From Candidatus Moranbacteria bacterium GW2011_GWE2_36_40 (GTDB taxonomy: Bacteria; Patescibacteriota; Minisyncoccia; Moranbacterales; GWC2-37-73): 15,710 nucleotides of DNA. A program made the position numbers and the translations under genes. The stretch's first letter is position 1; every line of letters begins with the position of its first letter. Positions 6,307-13,022 of the stretch are shown in pieces. The notes under the pieces were generated by a model that saw only the letters and a list, made by a program, of their open reading frames with translations, searched no databases and was not told the origin of the DNA. The stretch spans positions 1 to 15,710 of the forward strand of contig LBRX01000020.1 in assembly GCA_000991645.1 (NCBI GenBank), read 5' to 3'.

Positions 6307-6711
6307 TTACCAAACTTCACAAATTACTTCACCGCCAAGACCAAGTTTTTTTGCTTTGTCTCCAGTCATCATACCCTTCGAGGTTGATACGATTGAAATT
6401 CCATAACCATTTTTAACACGCTTGATATCAGTTTTTTTCACATAAATTCTTTGTCCTTGACGACTTACACGTCTAATCTCACGAATTGCTGGATTCTTTT
6501 CAGTATTCGAGACAACTTCATACTTTAGGACAATTTTAAGAATCGGGAAAGATTCTCCCATCTCCTTCTTTACTGACTCAATAAAATTTCTTTGCTCTAA
6601 AATTTTAGCGATAGACAACTTCAACTTCGAAAAGGGCACTGACACTTCCTTGTGTTTTACCATTTGCGCATTTCGAATTCTTGTAAGCATGTCTGCTATT
6701 GGATCTAACAT
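6307..6711 (-). CDS. rpsH: 30S ribosomal protein S8 (uS8)
   Basis: A 134-residue protein. The N-terminal motif DPIADMLTRIRNAQMVKHKEVSVPFSKLK is the S8 signature. The C-terminal domain contains KNGYGISIVSTSKGMMTGDKAKKLGLGGEVICEVW, where STSKG(M)MT is the RNA-contacting loop. S8 binds 16S rRNA helix 21 and in E. coli represses the spc operon. No mimic of its binding site was identified here by eye. It lies between rpsN and rplF as expected. Confidence 0.97.
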   Translation of the reverse strand: MLDPIADMLTRIRNAQMVKHKEVSVPFSKLKLSIAKILEQRNFIESVKKEMGESFPILKIVLKYEVVSNTEKNPAIREIRRVSRQGQRIYVKKTDIKRVKNGYGISIVSTSKGMMTGDKAKKLGLGGEVICEVW

Positions 6712-6740
6712 ATTCTAATTCTTTATCCTAATTATTATTA

Positions 6741-6812
6741 TCATGAATCATGGAACATGAGGCATGGAGCATTTGAATTTTGCTCTATGTTTTATGTTCT
6801 ATGTTATGTGAT
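6741..6812 (-). repeat. GAACATG-word inverted repeat between rpsN and rpsH
   Basis: The left arm has ATCATG, GGAACATGAGGCATGGAGCAT words; the right arm has the inverted ATGTTCTATGTTATG words. This family is seen only once in the window. Confidence 0.6.
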
Positions 6813-6814
6813 TC

Positions 6815-7000
6815 TTACCAACTACTTTTTGTTACTCCAGGTATTTCTCCTTTACTTGCTAATTCACGAAAACATATTCTGCAAATATCATAGCTTCGTA
6901 AATATCCATGCTTGCGACCGCATCTCCAACATCGTCTCACTATACGAGTTGAAAACTTTGGCTTTTTTTCTGCTCTAGCTTCTGTGGATGTTTTTGCCAT
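6815..7000 (-). CDS. rpsN: 30S ribosomal protein S14, zinc-binding type (uS14)
   Basis: A 61-residue protein, the short C+ form. A zinc site is formed by Cys24, Cys27, Cys40 and Cys43 (CWRC and CRIC, residues 24-43). RSYDICRICFRELA and the C-terminal IPGVTKSSW are the family signature. It binds near the 3' major domain of 16S rRNA in the head. It is placed between rplE and rpsH, the standard order. The start follows AAT with no Shine-Dalgarno. Confidence 0.97.
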   Translation of the reverse strand: MAKTSTEARAEKKPKFSTRIVRRCWRCGRKHGYLRSYDICRICFRELASKGEIPGVTKSSW

Positions 7001-7006
7001 ATTTAT

Positions 7007-7100
7007 AACTTATAACTGACAACTGACAACTGATAACTTTTTTTCTGTTTTAGCTTAACGCCTCTACAGTTGTTTGTTGTTCGTTGTTAATTGATAATTA
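7007..7100 (-). repeat. ACTGACA-word inverted repeat between rplE and rpsN
   Basis: The left arm has TAACTGACAACTGACAACTG; the right arm has CAGTTGTTTGTTGTTCGTTG. The word set resembles that of the rplF-rplR spacer, so these two may be one family. Confidence 0.65.
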
Positions 7101-7105
7101 ATCTC

Positions 7106-7654
7106 TTATTCGCTTTTTAGCGGAAATCCTAATAATTTAAATAATTCCAATCCTTCTGCTTGAGAGTGTGCATTTGTCGAAACTGTTATTTGCATTCCAA
7201 ATGTGTGCTTCACTCTTTCAGGAGATATTTCAGGAAAAATCATGTGCTCCTTAATTCCAATATTTAAATTTCCTCCATTATCCACAGCTTTACGATTGAT
7301 CCCTTGGAAATCTCTCGTTCGAGGAAGGGTTGCTCCAACAACTCTATCAATAAATTGCCACATGCGAGCTCCTCGCAAAGTAACCTTTACACCAATTTCC
7401 ATTCCTTCGCGAATCTTAAATCCAGAAATAGCTTTTTTAGCTTTGGTTTTAACAGGCTTTTGACCAGTTATTGCAGTCAAGGAATTCACAATCTCTTCTA
7501 TCTTATCATTTTCCTTAACAATCTTACCAATACCAACATTAACAACCACCTTCTGAATTCGAGGTACCGCCATCACACTCTTATAGCTGAATTTCTTTTT
7601 CATTTCAGCTACAGCCAAATTGGTATATTTATCTTTTGCTGGAGTTATATTCAT
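7106..7654 (-). CDS. rplE: 50S ribosomal protein L5 (uL5)
   Basis: A 182-residue protein that binds 5S rRNA and forms the intersubunit bridge to S13. It has VPRIQKVVVNVGIGK near residues 30-44, TGQKPVKTKAKKAISGFKIREGMEIGVKVTLRG at about 69-101, and the C-terminal GMQITVSTNAHSQAEGLELFKLLGFPLK. These are diagnostic and the length is typical. It lies between rplX and rpsN. The start follows AAGAT, too close to be a Shine-Dalgarno. Confidence 0.97.
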   Translation of the reverse strand: MNITPAKDKYTNLAVAEMKKKFSYKSVMAVPRIQKVVVNVGIGKIVKENDKIEEIVNSLTAITGQKPVKTKAKKAISGFKIREGMEIGVKVTLRGARMWQFIDRVVGATLPRTRDFQGINRKAVDNGGNLNIGIKEHMIFPEISPERVKHTFGMQITVSTNAHSQAEGLELFKLLGFPLKSE

Positions 7655-7670
7655 ATCTTAATCAATTTCT

Positions 7671-7738
7671 AATTTCTAATTTCTAATTTCTATTCGCCAG
7701 CTGGCGGAGAAAATTGAAAATTGAAAATTGAAAATTTA
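7671..7738 (-). repeat. TTTCTAAT/GAAAATT inverted word repeat with palindromic tip
   Basis: Four TTTCTAA words on the left face four GAAAATT words on the right. At the centre is CGCCAGCTGGCG (7695-7706), a perfect 12-base GC-rich palindrome in an AT-rich spacer. The whole could fold into one long hairpin. The same words recur at 10410-10502. Confidence 0.75.
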
Positions 7739-7772
7739 TATCTTACTTTATATCTAAATACTTAATTTATCT

Positions 7773-8078
7773 TTACAACTCTTTACCACATTTTTTGCAT
7801 ACCCTAACTTTCTTTCCGCCAACAACAGAATATGATGTTCTTGTTGCCTTTCCGCATGCCGGACATATAACCATTGCATTTGAAGCATCGAATGGTGCCG
7901 CAATTTCTACTCGCTGTCCACGCTGTCCTTCTCTGCGAGCTTTTTGGTGTTTTGTCACAATATTAATTTTTTCAACCACTATTTTCCCCTCGCTAGGCAC
8001 TGTTCGGACAACCTTTCCCTGCTTACCCTTGTCTTTGCCAGCAATTTTTTTTACAAGATCTCCTTTTTTAATTCTCAT
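7773..8078 (-). CDS. rplX: 50S ribosomal protein L24 (uL24) with zinc ribbon
   Basis: A 101-residue protein. The N-terminal KOW motif, KKGDLVKKIAGKDKGKQGKVVRTVPSEGKIVVE (about 4-36), is the family core that initiates large-subunit assembly at the 5' end of 23S rRNA. The C-terminal part has four cysteines, Cys72/75 (CPAC) and Cys94/97 (CKKC), as a probable zinc ribbon, found in many but not all bacterial L24. It lies between rplN and rplE, the standard order. The leader AACTAAGAAACTATC is shared with rpmC. Confidence 0.96.
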   Translation of the reverse strand: MRIKKGDLVKKIAGKDKGKQGKVVRTVPSEGKIVVEKINIVTKHQKARREGQRGQRVEIAAPFDASNAMVICPACGKATRTSYSVVGGKKVRVCKKCGKEL

Positions 8079-8080
8079 GA

Positions 8081-8173
8081 TAGTTTCTTAGTTGATTAGT
8101 TTATTAGTTGATTAGTTTCGTTTCTTAGAAAGTATTTTCCTATTCAACTACTTAACTAATTAACTACTTAACT
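8081..8173 (-). repeat. TTAGTTGA-family element between rplN and rplX
   Basis: Three TTAGTTGA/TTAGTTTA octamers face AACTACTT/AACTAATT octamers. The two arms match as inverted copies over about 33 bases with few mismatches. The centre resembles the 57-base core but is about four bases shorter. Confidence 0.85.
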
Positions 8174-8177
8174 TGTT

Positions 8178-8543
8178 TTATAATACTTCTGGTGCCAATG
8201 AAACAATTTTGCTAAAACCTTTTTCTCTGAGCTCTCTGGCAATTGGTCCAAAAATACGAGTTCCCTTTGGTTCTTTTTCATTAACAATCACAGCGGCATT
8301 TTCATCAAAACGTATGTATGAACCATCTTTTCTGCGAATAGCTTTTTTTGTTCTAACAACCACAGCGCGAATCTTGTCTCCTTTTTTAACCATCCCTCTT
8401 GGTTCGGCTGACTTAACAGAGCAAACAATTATATCACCAACAGAAGCATAGCGTCTGCGAGATCCTCCAAGTACCTTAAAGCACTCAATGACTTTTGCGC
8501 CTGAATTATCAGCTGCTTTTAACTTTGTTTCTGCTTGAATCAT
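8178..8543 (-). CDS. rplN: 50S ribosomal protein L14 (uL14)
   Basis: A 121-residue protein, normal for the family. It starts with MIQAETKLKAADNSGAKVIECFKVLGGSRRRYASVGDIIV and has RGMVKKGDKIRAVVVRTKK and RFDENAAVIVNEKEPKGTRIFGPIARELRE, the L14 signature. It contacts L19 and helix 95 of 23S rRNA and forms bridge B8 with 16S rRNA. It lies between rpsQ and rplX. The leader CTAATAAACCAATTTT is nearly shared with rpsQ and rpsS, with no Shine-Dalgarno. Confidence 0.98.
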   Translation of the reverse strand: MIQAETKLKAADNSGAKVIECFKVLGGSRRRYASVGDIIVCSVKSAEPRGMVKKGDKIRAVVVRTKKAIRRKDGSYIRFDENAAVIVNEKEPKGTRIFGPIARELREKGFSKIVSLAPEVL

Positions 8544-8550
8544 AAAATTG

Positions 8551-8650
8551 GTTTATTAGTTGATTAGTTACTTAGTTGATTAGTTTAGTTTCGTTTCTTA
8601 GAAAATTTTCTTATTCCTATTTAACTATGCAACTAATTAACTATTTAACT
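8551..8650 (-). repeat. TTAGTTGA-family element between rpsQ and rplN
   Basis: Contains the second copy (8585-8641) of the 57-base core that is identical to 6236-6292. It has octamer arms on both sides, inverted with respect to each other. Confidence 0.85.
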
Positions 8651-8651
8651 G

Positions 8652-8891
8652 CTACGCTACTGTGTGACTTTTATCTTTACTAATTGGTCGACATTGAGAA
8701 AATTCAACTTTATCGCCTTTTTTGAATTTATTATCTTCATCATGAACCTTATATTTCTTGGTTGAACGATATTTCTTCAAATATTTCGGATGTGTTTTTA
8801 ATGATTCGACAGCAACAACTATTGTCTTGTCCATTTTATCACTAACAACAATACCTTTTTTCTTCGATAATTTTTTTATAACATTTGTCAT
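8652..8891 (-). CDS. rpsQ: 30S ribosomal protein S17 (uS17)
   Basis: A 79-residue OB-fold protein. The motif KKGIVVSDKMDKTIVVAVESLKTHPKYLKKYRSTKKYKVHDEDNKFKKGDKVEFSQCRPISKDK spans almost the whole protein and is diagnostic; GDKVEFSQCRPISK is the core signature. It is a primary 16S rRNA binder. It lies between rpmC and rplN as expected. The leader AACTAATAAACCAATT before the ATG is repeat-derived. Confidence 0.96.
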   Translation of the reverse strand: MTNVIKKLSKKKGIVVSDKMDKTIVVAVESLKTHPKYLKKYRSTKKYKVHDEDNKFKKGDKVEFSQCRPISKDKSHTVA

Positions 8892-8896
8892 AATTG

Positions 8897-8991
8897 GTTT
8901 ATTAGTTAATTAGTTTATTAGTTAATTAGTTTGCTTAGTATTCATGTTATTCCCAATCAACTAATCAACTATGCAACTATTTGACTATTCT
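8897..8991 (-). repeat. TTAGTTGA-family element between rpmC and rpsQ
   Basis: The left arm is TTAGTTAATTAGTTTA-type octamers. The right arm is ATCAACTAATCAACTATGCAACT. The centre differs from the 57-base core, so the arms are conserved more than the loop. Confidence 0.8.
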
Positions 8992-8993
8992 TT

Positions 8994-9182
8994 CTATTCA
9001 GCTTTTTCCTTTAAAATTGTCAGTGCTCTTGCAATATCAGTTTTCAATGTTCGATATTGTCTGTGATTTTTTACCTGTCTTGCAGCAATATCAAATCTGA
9101 GCTTTACTGCTTGAGTTTGTTTTTCAGCAATAAGCTTTTTCAATTGATCTATGCCCATATCTCTAATTTCCTGAATTTTCAT
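8994..9182 (-). CDS. rpmC: 50S ribosomal protein L29 (uL29)
   Basis: A 62-residue, mostly helical protein near the exit tunnel. It has IRDMGIDQLKKLIAEKQTQAVKLRFDIAARQVKNHRQYRTLKTDIARALTILKEK, with the family-typical LRF and the KNH..(Y)RxLKxDIARxLTxLxE segment. The length is normal. It lies between rplP and rpsQ. The leader AACTAAGAAACTATT matches that of rplX. Confidence 0.95.
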   Translation of the reverse strand: MKIQEIRDMGIDQLKKLIAEKQTQAVKLRFDIAARQVKNHRQYRTLKTDIARALTILKEKAE

Positions 9183-9185
9183 AAT

Positions 9186-9282
9186 AGTTTCTTAGTTGAT
9201 TAGTTGATTAGTTGATTAGTTATTCTTCATTCATTTTCTCGTTTTTTCTATTTAACTAGGTAACTAATTAACTACTTAACTG
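9186..9282 (-). repeat. TTAGTTGA-family element between rplP and rpmC
   Basis: Left arm with TTAGTTGATTAGTTGATTAG; right arm with AACTAGGTAACTAATTAACT. The loop is different from the 57-base core. Confidence 0.8.
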
Positions 9283-9286
9283 TTTC

Positions 9287-9700
9287 CTATTTTTCCTTAA
9301 CTACAAACTTTGTCTTAACATTTAGTTTATGTGATGCCAAGCGCATCGCTTCTTTGGCAACAGATTCAGCAATTCCATCCATCTCAAACAAAACTCTTCC
9401 TTGTTTAGTTTTGGCAACAAAATGATCGACACTTCCCTTTCCTTTACCCATAGGGGTTTCATCGCCTTTCTTTGTCATTGGCTTATCAGGAAAAATCCTA
9501 ATCCAAATCTTACCACCACGTTTAACATATCTAGTCATTGCGCGACGAGCAGCTTCGATTTGACGAGCAGAAATCAATCCGGAAGTCATAGCCTTGAGTC
9601 CAAAGCTACCAAAACTTACAGTGTTGCCTGTTTGAGCAACTCCACGAATTTCTCCGCCTCGGTGAATTTTTCTGTGTTTAACTTTTTTCGGCATCAACAT
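9287..9700 (-). CDS. rplP: 50S ribosomal protein L16 (uL16)
   Basis: A 137-residue protein. The N-terminus MLMPKKVKHRKIHRGGEIRG matches the family start, which supports ATG 9700 rather than the ATG at 9694. IRIFPDKPMTKKGDETPMGKGKGSVDHFVAKTKQGRVLFEMDG (about 71-113) is the L16 signature that lies near the A-site tRNA. The length is typical. The spacer to rpsC is only 52 bases and has no clear word array, unlike its neighbours. Confidence 0.97.
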   Translation of the reverse strand: MLMPKKVKHRKIHRGGEIRGVAQTGNTVSFGSFGLKAMTSGLISARQIEAARRAMTRYVKRGGKIWIRIFPDKPMTKKGDETPMGKGKGSVDHFVAKTKQGRVLFEMDGIAESVAKEAMRLASHKLNVKTKFVVKEK

Positions 9701-9752
9701 ATGAGTATCTTTTTAATTCAAAATGTAAATCTAAAATTTTCTTATATCTTAT

Positions 9753-10400
9753 TTATTTCTTTTCAAAAACTTCTCCCTTATAAAGCCAAGTCTTAACTCC
9801 GATAGCTCCATAAGTTGTAAACGCGGTTGCTCTAGCAAAATCAATATCAGCACGTAGTGTATGAAGGGGAACAGTTCCTCTGGATAACCATTCTCTACGA
9901 GACATCTCAGCTCCACCCAAACGTCCGGAAACTTCAATCTTCACTCCTTTGATATTCTTATTTTTTTCAACCTGATCCAACATTGATTTTAAAATTCTTC
10001 TGAAAGGAACTCTTTTCTCTAGTTGTTCAGCAACATTTTGAGCAACCAATGAAGCATTTTCTTCGAATTGTCTAACTTCTTGTGCTTCAACTTTCAAATC
10101 TATTTTTTTACCAGCAAAAAATTGTTTTTTTATTGCCGCGATCATATCACCAATTCCTGTTCCACCTCTACCAATCAATACTCCAGGACGAGAAGTTTTA
10201 ATTATCAATTTCAAGGTGTTCGCGCTTCTTTCAATTTCAACATCAGCAATCGCAGCTGATTTCCATTTTTTCATGACAAACTCACGAACTTGAATATCTT
10301 CTTTAAGTTTTTTCGTATAATCTTTTCCTGCGAACCAGCGTGATTTCCAAGTTGTAGTGATTCCTAGACGCAGCCCTGTTGGATTGACTTTATGTCCCAT
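9753..10400 (-). CDS. rpsC: 30S ribosomal protein S3 (uS3)
   Basis: A 215-residue protein. It starts with MGHKVNPTGLRLGITTTWKSRWF, the family N-terminus. The KH domain has the GRGG loop at 77-80 (VLIGRGGTGIGDMIAAIKK). The C-terminal half has FRRILKSMLDQVEKNKNIKGVKIEVSGRLGGAEMSRREW and TLRADIDFARATAFTTYGAIGVKTWLYKGE. It lies at the mRNA entry channel and has helicase function with S4 and S5. The order rplV-rpsC-rplP is canonical. The length is close to other short bacterial S3 proteins. Confidence 0.98.
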   Translation of the reverse strand: MGHKVNPTGLRLGITTTWKSRWFAGKDYTKKLKEDIQVREFVMKKWKSAAIADVEIERSANTLKLIIKTSRPGVLIGRGGTGIGDMIAAIKKQFFAGKKIDLKVEAQEVRQFEENASLVAQNVAEQLEKRVPFRRILKSMLDQVEKNKNIKGVKIEVSGRLGGAEMSRREWLSRGTVPLHTLRADIDFARATAFTTYGAIGVKTWLYKGEVFEKK

Positions 10401-10409
10401 ATCTTATAT

Positions 10410-10502
10410 CAATTTCTAATTTCTAATTTCTAATTTCTAAACAATTTCTAATGACTAAATTTCGAAATGTTTGAAAATTGAAAATTGAAAATTGAAAATT
10501 TT
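10410..10502 (-). repeat. TTTCTAAT/GAAAATT word repeat between rplV and rpsC
   Basis: Left arm of four TTTCTAA words and right arm of GAAAATT words, the same vocabulary as 7671-7738 but without the GC-rich palindromic tip. Confidence 0.7.
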
Positions 10503-10542
10503 ATGCTTTCTGCTGAATTAAAATTAAATTAAACCCAATACT

Positions 10543-10548
10543 ATTATA
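10543..10548 (-). promoter_or_regulatory. Possible internal -10 box upstream of rpsC
   Basis: The minus strand reads TATAAT in the only non-repeat part of the 176-base rplV-rpsC spacer. No good -35 is found 16-18 bases upstream and there is no TG extension. It is weak evidence for an internal promoter. Confidence 0.2.
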
Positions 10549-10576
10549 ACCCACCTATAAACTTTCTAAAATTTTT

Positions 10577-11146
10577 CTATGCTCCAGATTTTCTTTGAAA
10601 AACTTTTTTCAAAAACCCACTATCTTGACCTTTTTTCACAGTTTCTTTTTTTGGAGCAGCTTTCTTTGCTACAGGTTTTTCTTGCGCAAGCTCCTCACTT
10701 TTTTCTTCCTTCTCTAATGCATCCAATTCAGCTTTCATCATTTCCTCACGAGCCTTTTCTCTTTCTGCTCTCTCTTTTTCCAGTTCTTTCTTGGATTTCT
10801 TATTTTTACCTTCAATTCTTTCTTCTAATTCTAATTTAATGTGTGAAGTGCGTTTCAATATTAATGTTGCTCTTCCCTGAGCTCTTGGAAGCCATCTTTT
10901 CAGTTTAGCACCCTCTCCAACCAAAACACTACTAACATACATATTGTCCTTATCTAGGCCAAAATTATTCTCAGCATTTGACAGAGCACTGTTTAATAGT
11001 TTTTCGAGTGGTTCACTAGTTTTCTTCACTACATGCTTAAGTTGCACAAGTGCTGCGCTCGCATTCATCCCAACAATACTGTCTGTTACTAAACGGACTT
11101 TTCGTGGAGATGTTCTTAAATTGTTGAGTGATGCTATAACTTTCAT
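10577..11146 (-). CDS. rplV: 50S ribosomal protein L22 (uL22) with long charged C-terminal extension
   Basis: A 189-residue protein; the usual length is about 110-120. The core (1-111) is clear: ASLNNLRTSPRKVRLVTDSIVGMNASAALVQLKHV, SALSNAENNFGLDKDNMYVSSVLVGEGAKLKRWLPRAQGRA and the C-terminal strand HIKLELEE. It lines the peptide exit tunnel. Residues 112-189 are an added tail: first a Lys/Glu-rich, probably helical or coiled stretch (about 114-153), then Ala/Pro/Lys low complexity, ending in SGFLKKVFQRKSGA. Such a tail would project from the exit region of the ribosome. It is in frame and uses the same AT-rich codons, so it is not an assembly error on its face. No Shine-Dalgarno. Confidence 0.95.
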   Translation of the reverse strand: MKVIASLNNLRTSPRKVRLVTDSIVGMNASAALVQLKHVVKKTSEPLEKLLNSALSNAENNFGLDKDNMYVSSVLVGEGAKLKRWLPRAQGRATLILKRTSHIKLELEERIEGKNKKSKKELEKERAEREKAREEMMKAELDALEKEEKSEELAQEKPVAKKAAPKKETVKKGQDSGFLKKVFQRKSGA

Positions 11147-11158
11147 ATATATTTATCG

Positions 11159-11228
11159 TTAATCGTGGAACGTGTAGCGTGGAAAATTTTTAAATTCCGA
11201 CGTTATGCGTTTTTTCGTTATGCTTTAT
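11159..11228 (-). repeat. CGTGGAACGTG-word repeat between rpsS and rplV
   Basis: Left words are AATCGTGGAACGTGTAGCGTGG; right words are GACGTTATGCGTTTTTTCG. The centre, GGAAAATTTTTAAATTCC, is nearly self-complementary. This vocabulary is unique in the window. Confidence 0.5.
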
Positions 11229-11233
11229 GTGTC

Positions 11234-11578
11234 TTATTTTTTCTTCTTTGCTGGTGTATCATTCTTGGCAGCTTTTGCAGCATCTTGAGCTTTTTGTTTT
11301 GCGGCTTGCTCAATTTCTTTTTGCATCTTACCTCCGTGTCTCAAAAACTTACGTGTCGGTGAAAATTCTCCAAGTCTATGTCCAACCATTTCTTCAGTAA
11401 CATAAACCGCAGTATGCTCTCGTCCATTGTGAACTCCAAATGTAAATCCAATCATTTCAGGTGCAATTGTGCATGCACGAGACCAAGTCTTTATTGTTCC
11501 CTCTCCAGGCTTTGCATTGAGCACTTTTTTCATTACGCGCGGATCAACATAAGGACCTTTTTTTAAACTTCTTGACAT
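11234..11578 (-). CDS. rpsS: 30S ribosomal protein S19 (uS19)
   Basis: A 114-residue protein; the usual length is about 92. MSRSLKKGPYVDPRVMKKVLNA, TWSRACTIAPEMIGFTFGVHNGREHTAVYVTEEMVGHRLGEFSPTRKFLRHGG (about 31-83) is diagnostic. Residues 85-114 are a Lys/Ala/Gln-rich tail of low complexity. S19 sits in the 30S head near S13 and the A-site finger. It lies between rplB and rplV, as usual. The leader CTAATAAACCAATATT resembles that of rpsQ and rplN. Confidence 0.97.
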   Translation of the reverse strand: MSRSLKKGPYVDPRVMKKVLNAKPGEGTIKTWSRACTIAPEMIGFTFGVHNGREHTAVYVTEEMVGHRLGEFSPTRKFLRHGGKMQKEIEQAAKQKAQDAAKAAKNDTPAKKKK

Positions 11579-11584
11579 AATATT

Positions 11585-11679
11585 GGTTTATTAGTTGATT
11601 AGTTATTTAGTTGATTAGTTTTTCAGGCAAGCCCTACTTAACTACTTAACTACTTAACCATTTTAACTAAAATTAACTA
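11585..11679 (-). repeat. TTAGTTGA-family element between rplB and rpsS
   Basis: Left arm of TTAGTTGA/TTAGTTAT words; right arm of AACTACTT words ending in AATTAACTA, whose last three bases are the rplB stop codon. The loop contains CAGGCAAGCCC, not the 57-base core. Confidence 0.8.
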
Positions 11680-12507
11680 TTTCTTAATTCTTCGCTTTAC
11701 AATAAATTTATCACTATATCTATTCTTCTTTCTTGTTTTCTTTCCAAGAGCAGGTTTGCCCCAAGGAGTTTTCGGATATTTCAAACCAATTCCCTGTCTT
11801 CCTTCTCCTCCTCCATGTGGATGATCAACAGGATTCATTGCAGATCCACGAACCTCAGGACGTTTACCTTTCCAGCGATTTCTTCCAGCCTTTCCAAGAG
11901 TTTCACTACTATGTTCAAAATTACTAACTCTTCCAATAGAAGCATAGCAGTCCTGACTAACCAATCTTATTTCCCCAGATGACATTTTAAGTTGAGCCAT
12001 CTTACCATCAATAGCCATCAAAATTGCACCACTTCCAGCACTTCGAGTAATTTGTCCACCCTTACCAGTAATCAATTCAATATTAGAAACAACTGTTCCT
12101 GATGGAATATTTTTAAGAATAGTACGATTACCCTTTTTAATTGGAGCATCAACCCCAGTCATAATCTCCATTCCAGCCTTCATCCCCTCTGTAGCCAAGA
12201 TATATTTTTTATCTCCATCAATATATGAAATAAGAGCAATCAAAGCGCTACGATTTGGATCCTTTTCAATCGCAATAATACGACCCAAGACACCAAATTT
12301 TTGCTGCTTAAAATCAACCAAGCGATAACGACGCTTGTGTCCTCCTCCTTGATGACGAGTTGATATCTTTCCATGTGATCGTCCAGCTTTTTGTGTCATC
12401 GGTGCAAGCAAGGATTTTTCCGGTTTTTTGTCGGTCAAATTATCCGGTTTTACAATCGACATGTTTCGCCTTCCAGCTGTATTTTTCTTGTATACTTTAA
12501 TTGCCAT
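11677..12507 (-). CDS. rplB: 50S ribosomal protein L2 (uL2)
   Basis: A 276-residue protein, full length. The N-terminal OB-fold part has GRSHGKISTRHQGGGHKRRYRLVDFKQ (about 42-68). The C-terminal SH3-like domain has the peptidyl-transferase-proximal motif AMNPVDHPHGGGEG at 223-236, with His229 in the same position as in E. coli. L2 is required for subunit association and peptidyl transfer. It lies between rplW and rpsS. The start follows ATATT with no Shine-Dalgarno. Confidence 0.98.
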   Translation of the reverse strand: MAIKVYKKNTAGRRNMSIVKPDNLTDKKPEKSLLAPMTQKAGRSHGKISTRHQGGGHKRRYRLVDFKQQKFGVLGRIIAIEKDPNRSALIALISYIDGDKKYILATEGMKAGMEIMTGVDAPIKKGNRTILKNIPSGTVVSNIELITGKGGQITRSAGSGAILMAIDGKMAQLKMSSGEIRLVSQDCYASIGRVSNFEHSSETLGKAGRNRWKGKRPEVRGSAMNPVDHPHGGGEGRQGIGLKYPKTPWGKPALGKKTRKKNRYSDKFIVKRRIKK

Positions 12508-12513
12508 AATATG

Positions 12514-12616
12514 TGGTTGATTAGTTTATTAGTTTATTAGTTGATTAGTTTTGTTTCGTTTCTTGGAAAATTTTCTTATTCCTATTTAACTATACAACTA
12601 ATTAACTACTTAACTA
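12514..12616 (-). repeat. TTAGTTGA-family element between rplW and rplB
   Basis: Contains a near copy (12554-12606) of the core found at 6240-6292 with only two differences in 53 bases, flanked by octamer arms in inverted orientation. Confidence 0.85.
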
Positions 12617-12619
12617 TTT

Positions 12620-13018
12620 TTATACTCCCTGGAATAGTTCAATTTTATCTCCTTTTTTCAATGTCACAGTTGCTTTTTTGAATCCAGCCTTTTTTCCCAT
12701 ATGTCTACCGTAAGCCTTCTTCTTGGATTGAATATTTACCACTGTAATCTTTTCAACTTTTACATTATACATCCCTTCGATTGCCAATTTCACAAGTTTT
12801 TTTGTAGCATCAGCTATAACCTTGAAGGTGTATTTATTGTCAGCAATTGCCTTGTGAGTCTTTTCAGTAATCCATGGTTCAATCAAAACCTTGTAAGCAA
12901 TTCCGGCGTGTGGCGCAGCAACAACATTTTTGTTGTCATCGGATGATTTCTTGACTTTCTTTTTAACCACATCCTTCGAATCAACCACTATTTCCTTTTT
13001 TTCTTCAATTAATGCCAT
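12620..13018 (-). CDS. rplW: 50S ribosomal protein L23 (uL23) with N-terminal extension
   Basis: A 132-residue protein; the usual length is about 95-100. The core starts near residue 43: LIEPWITEKTHKAIADNKYTFKVIADATKKLVKLAIEGMYNVKVEKITVVNIQSKKKAYGRHMGKKAGFKKATVTLKKGDKIELF. L23 is the docking site at the tunnel exit for trigger factor and SRP. The first ~40 residues are an added Lys/Asp/Val-rich segment with no recognised domain. With the L22 tail this gives two extended proteins around the tunnel exit. It lies between rplD and rplB in canonical order. Confidence 0.95.
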   Translation of the reverse strand: MALIEEKKEIVVDSKDVVKKKVKKSSDDNKNVVAAPHAGIAYKVLIEPWITEKTHKAIADNKYTFKVIADATKKLVKLAIEGMYNVKVEKITVVNIQSKKKAYGRHMGKKAGFKKATVTLKKGDKIELFQGV

Positions 13019-13022
13019 AATT

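Noticed and set aside
8081..9282. CRISPR-like array of regularly spaced repeats
   Set aside because: The spacing is set by genes, the units are octamers without unique spacers between them, and the arms are inverted. It is an intergenic repeat family.
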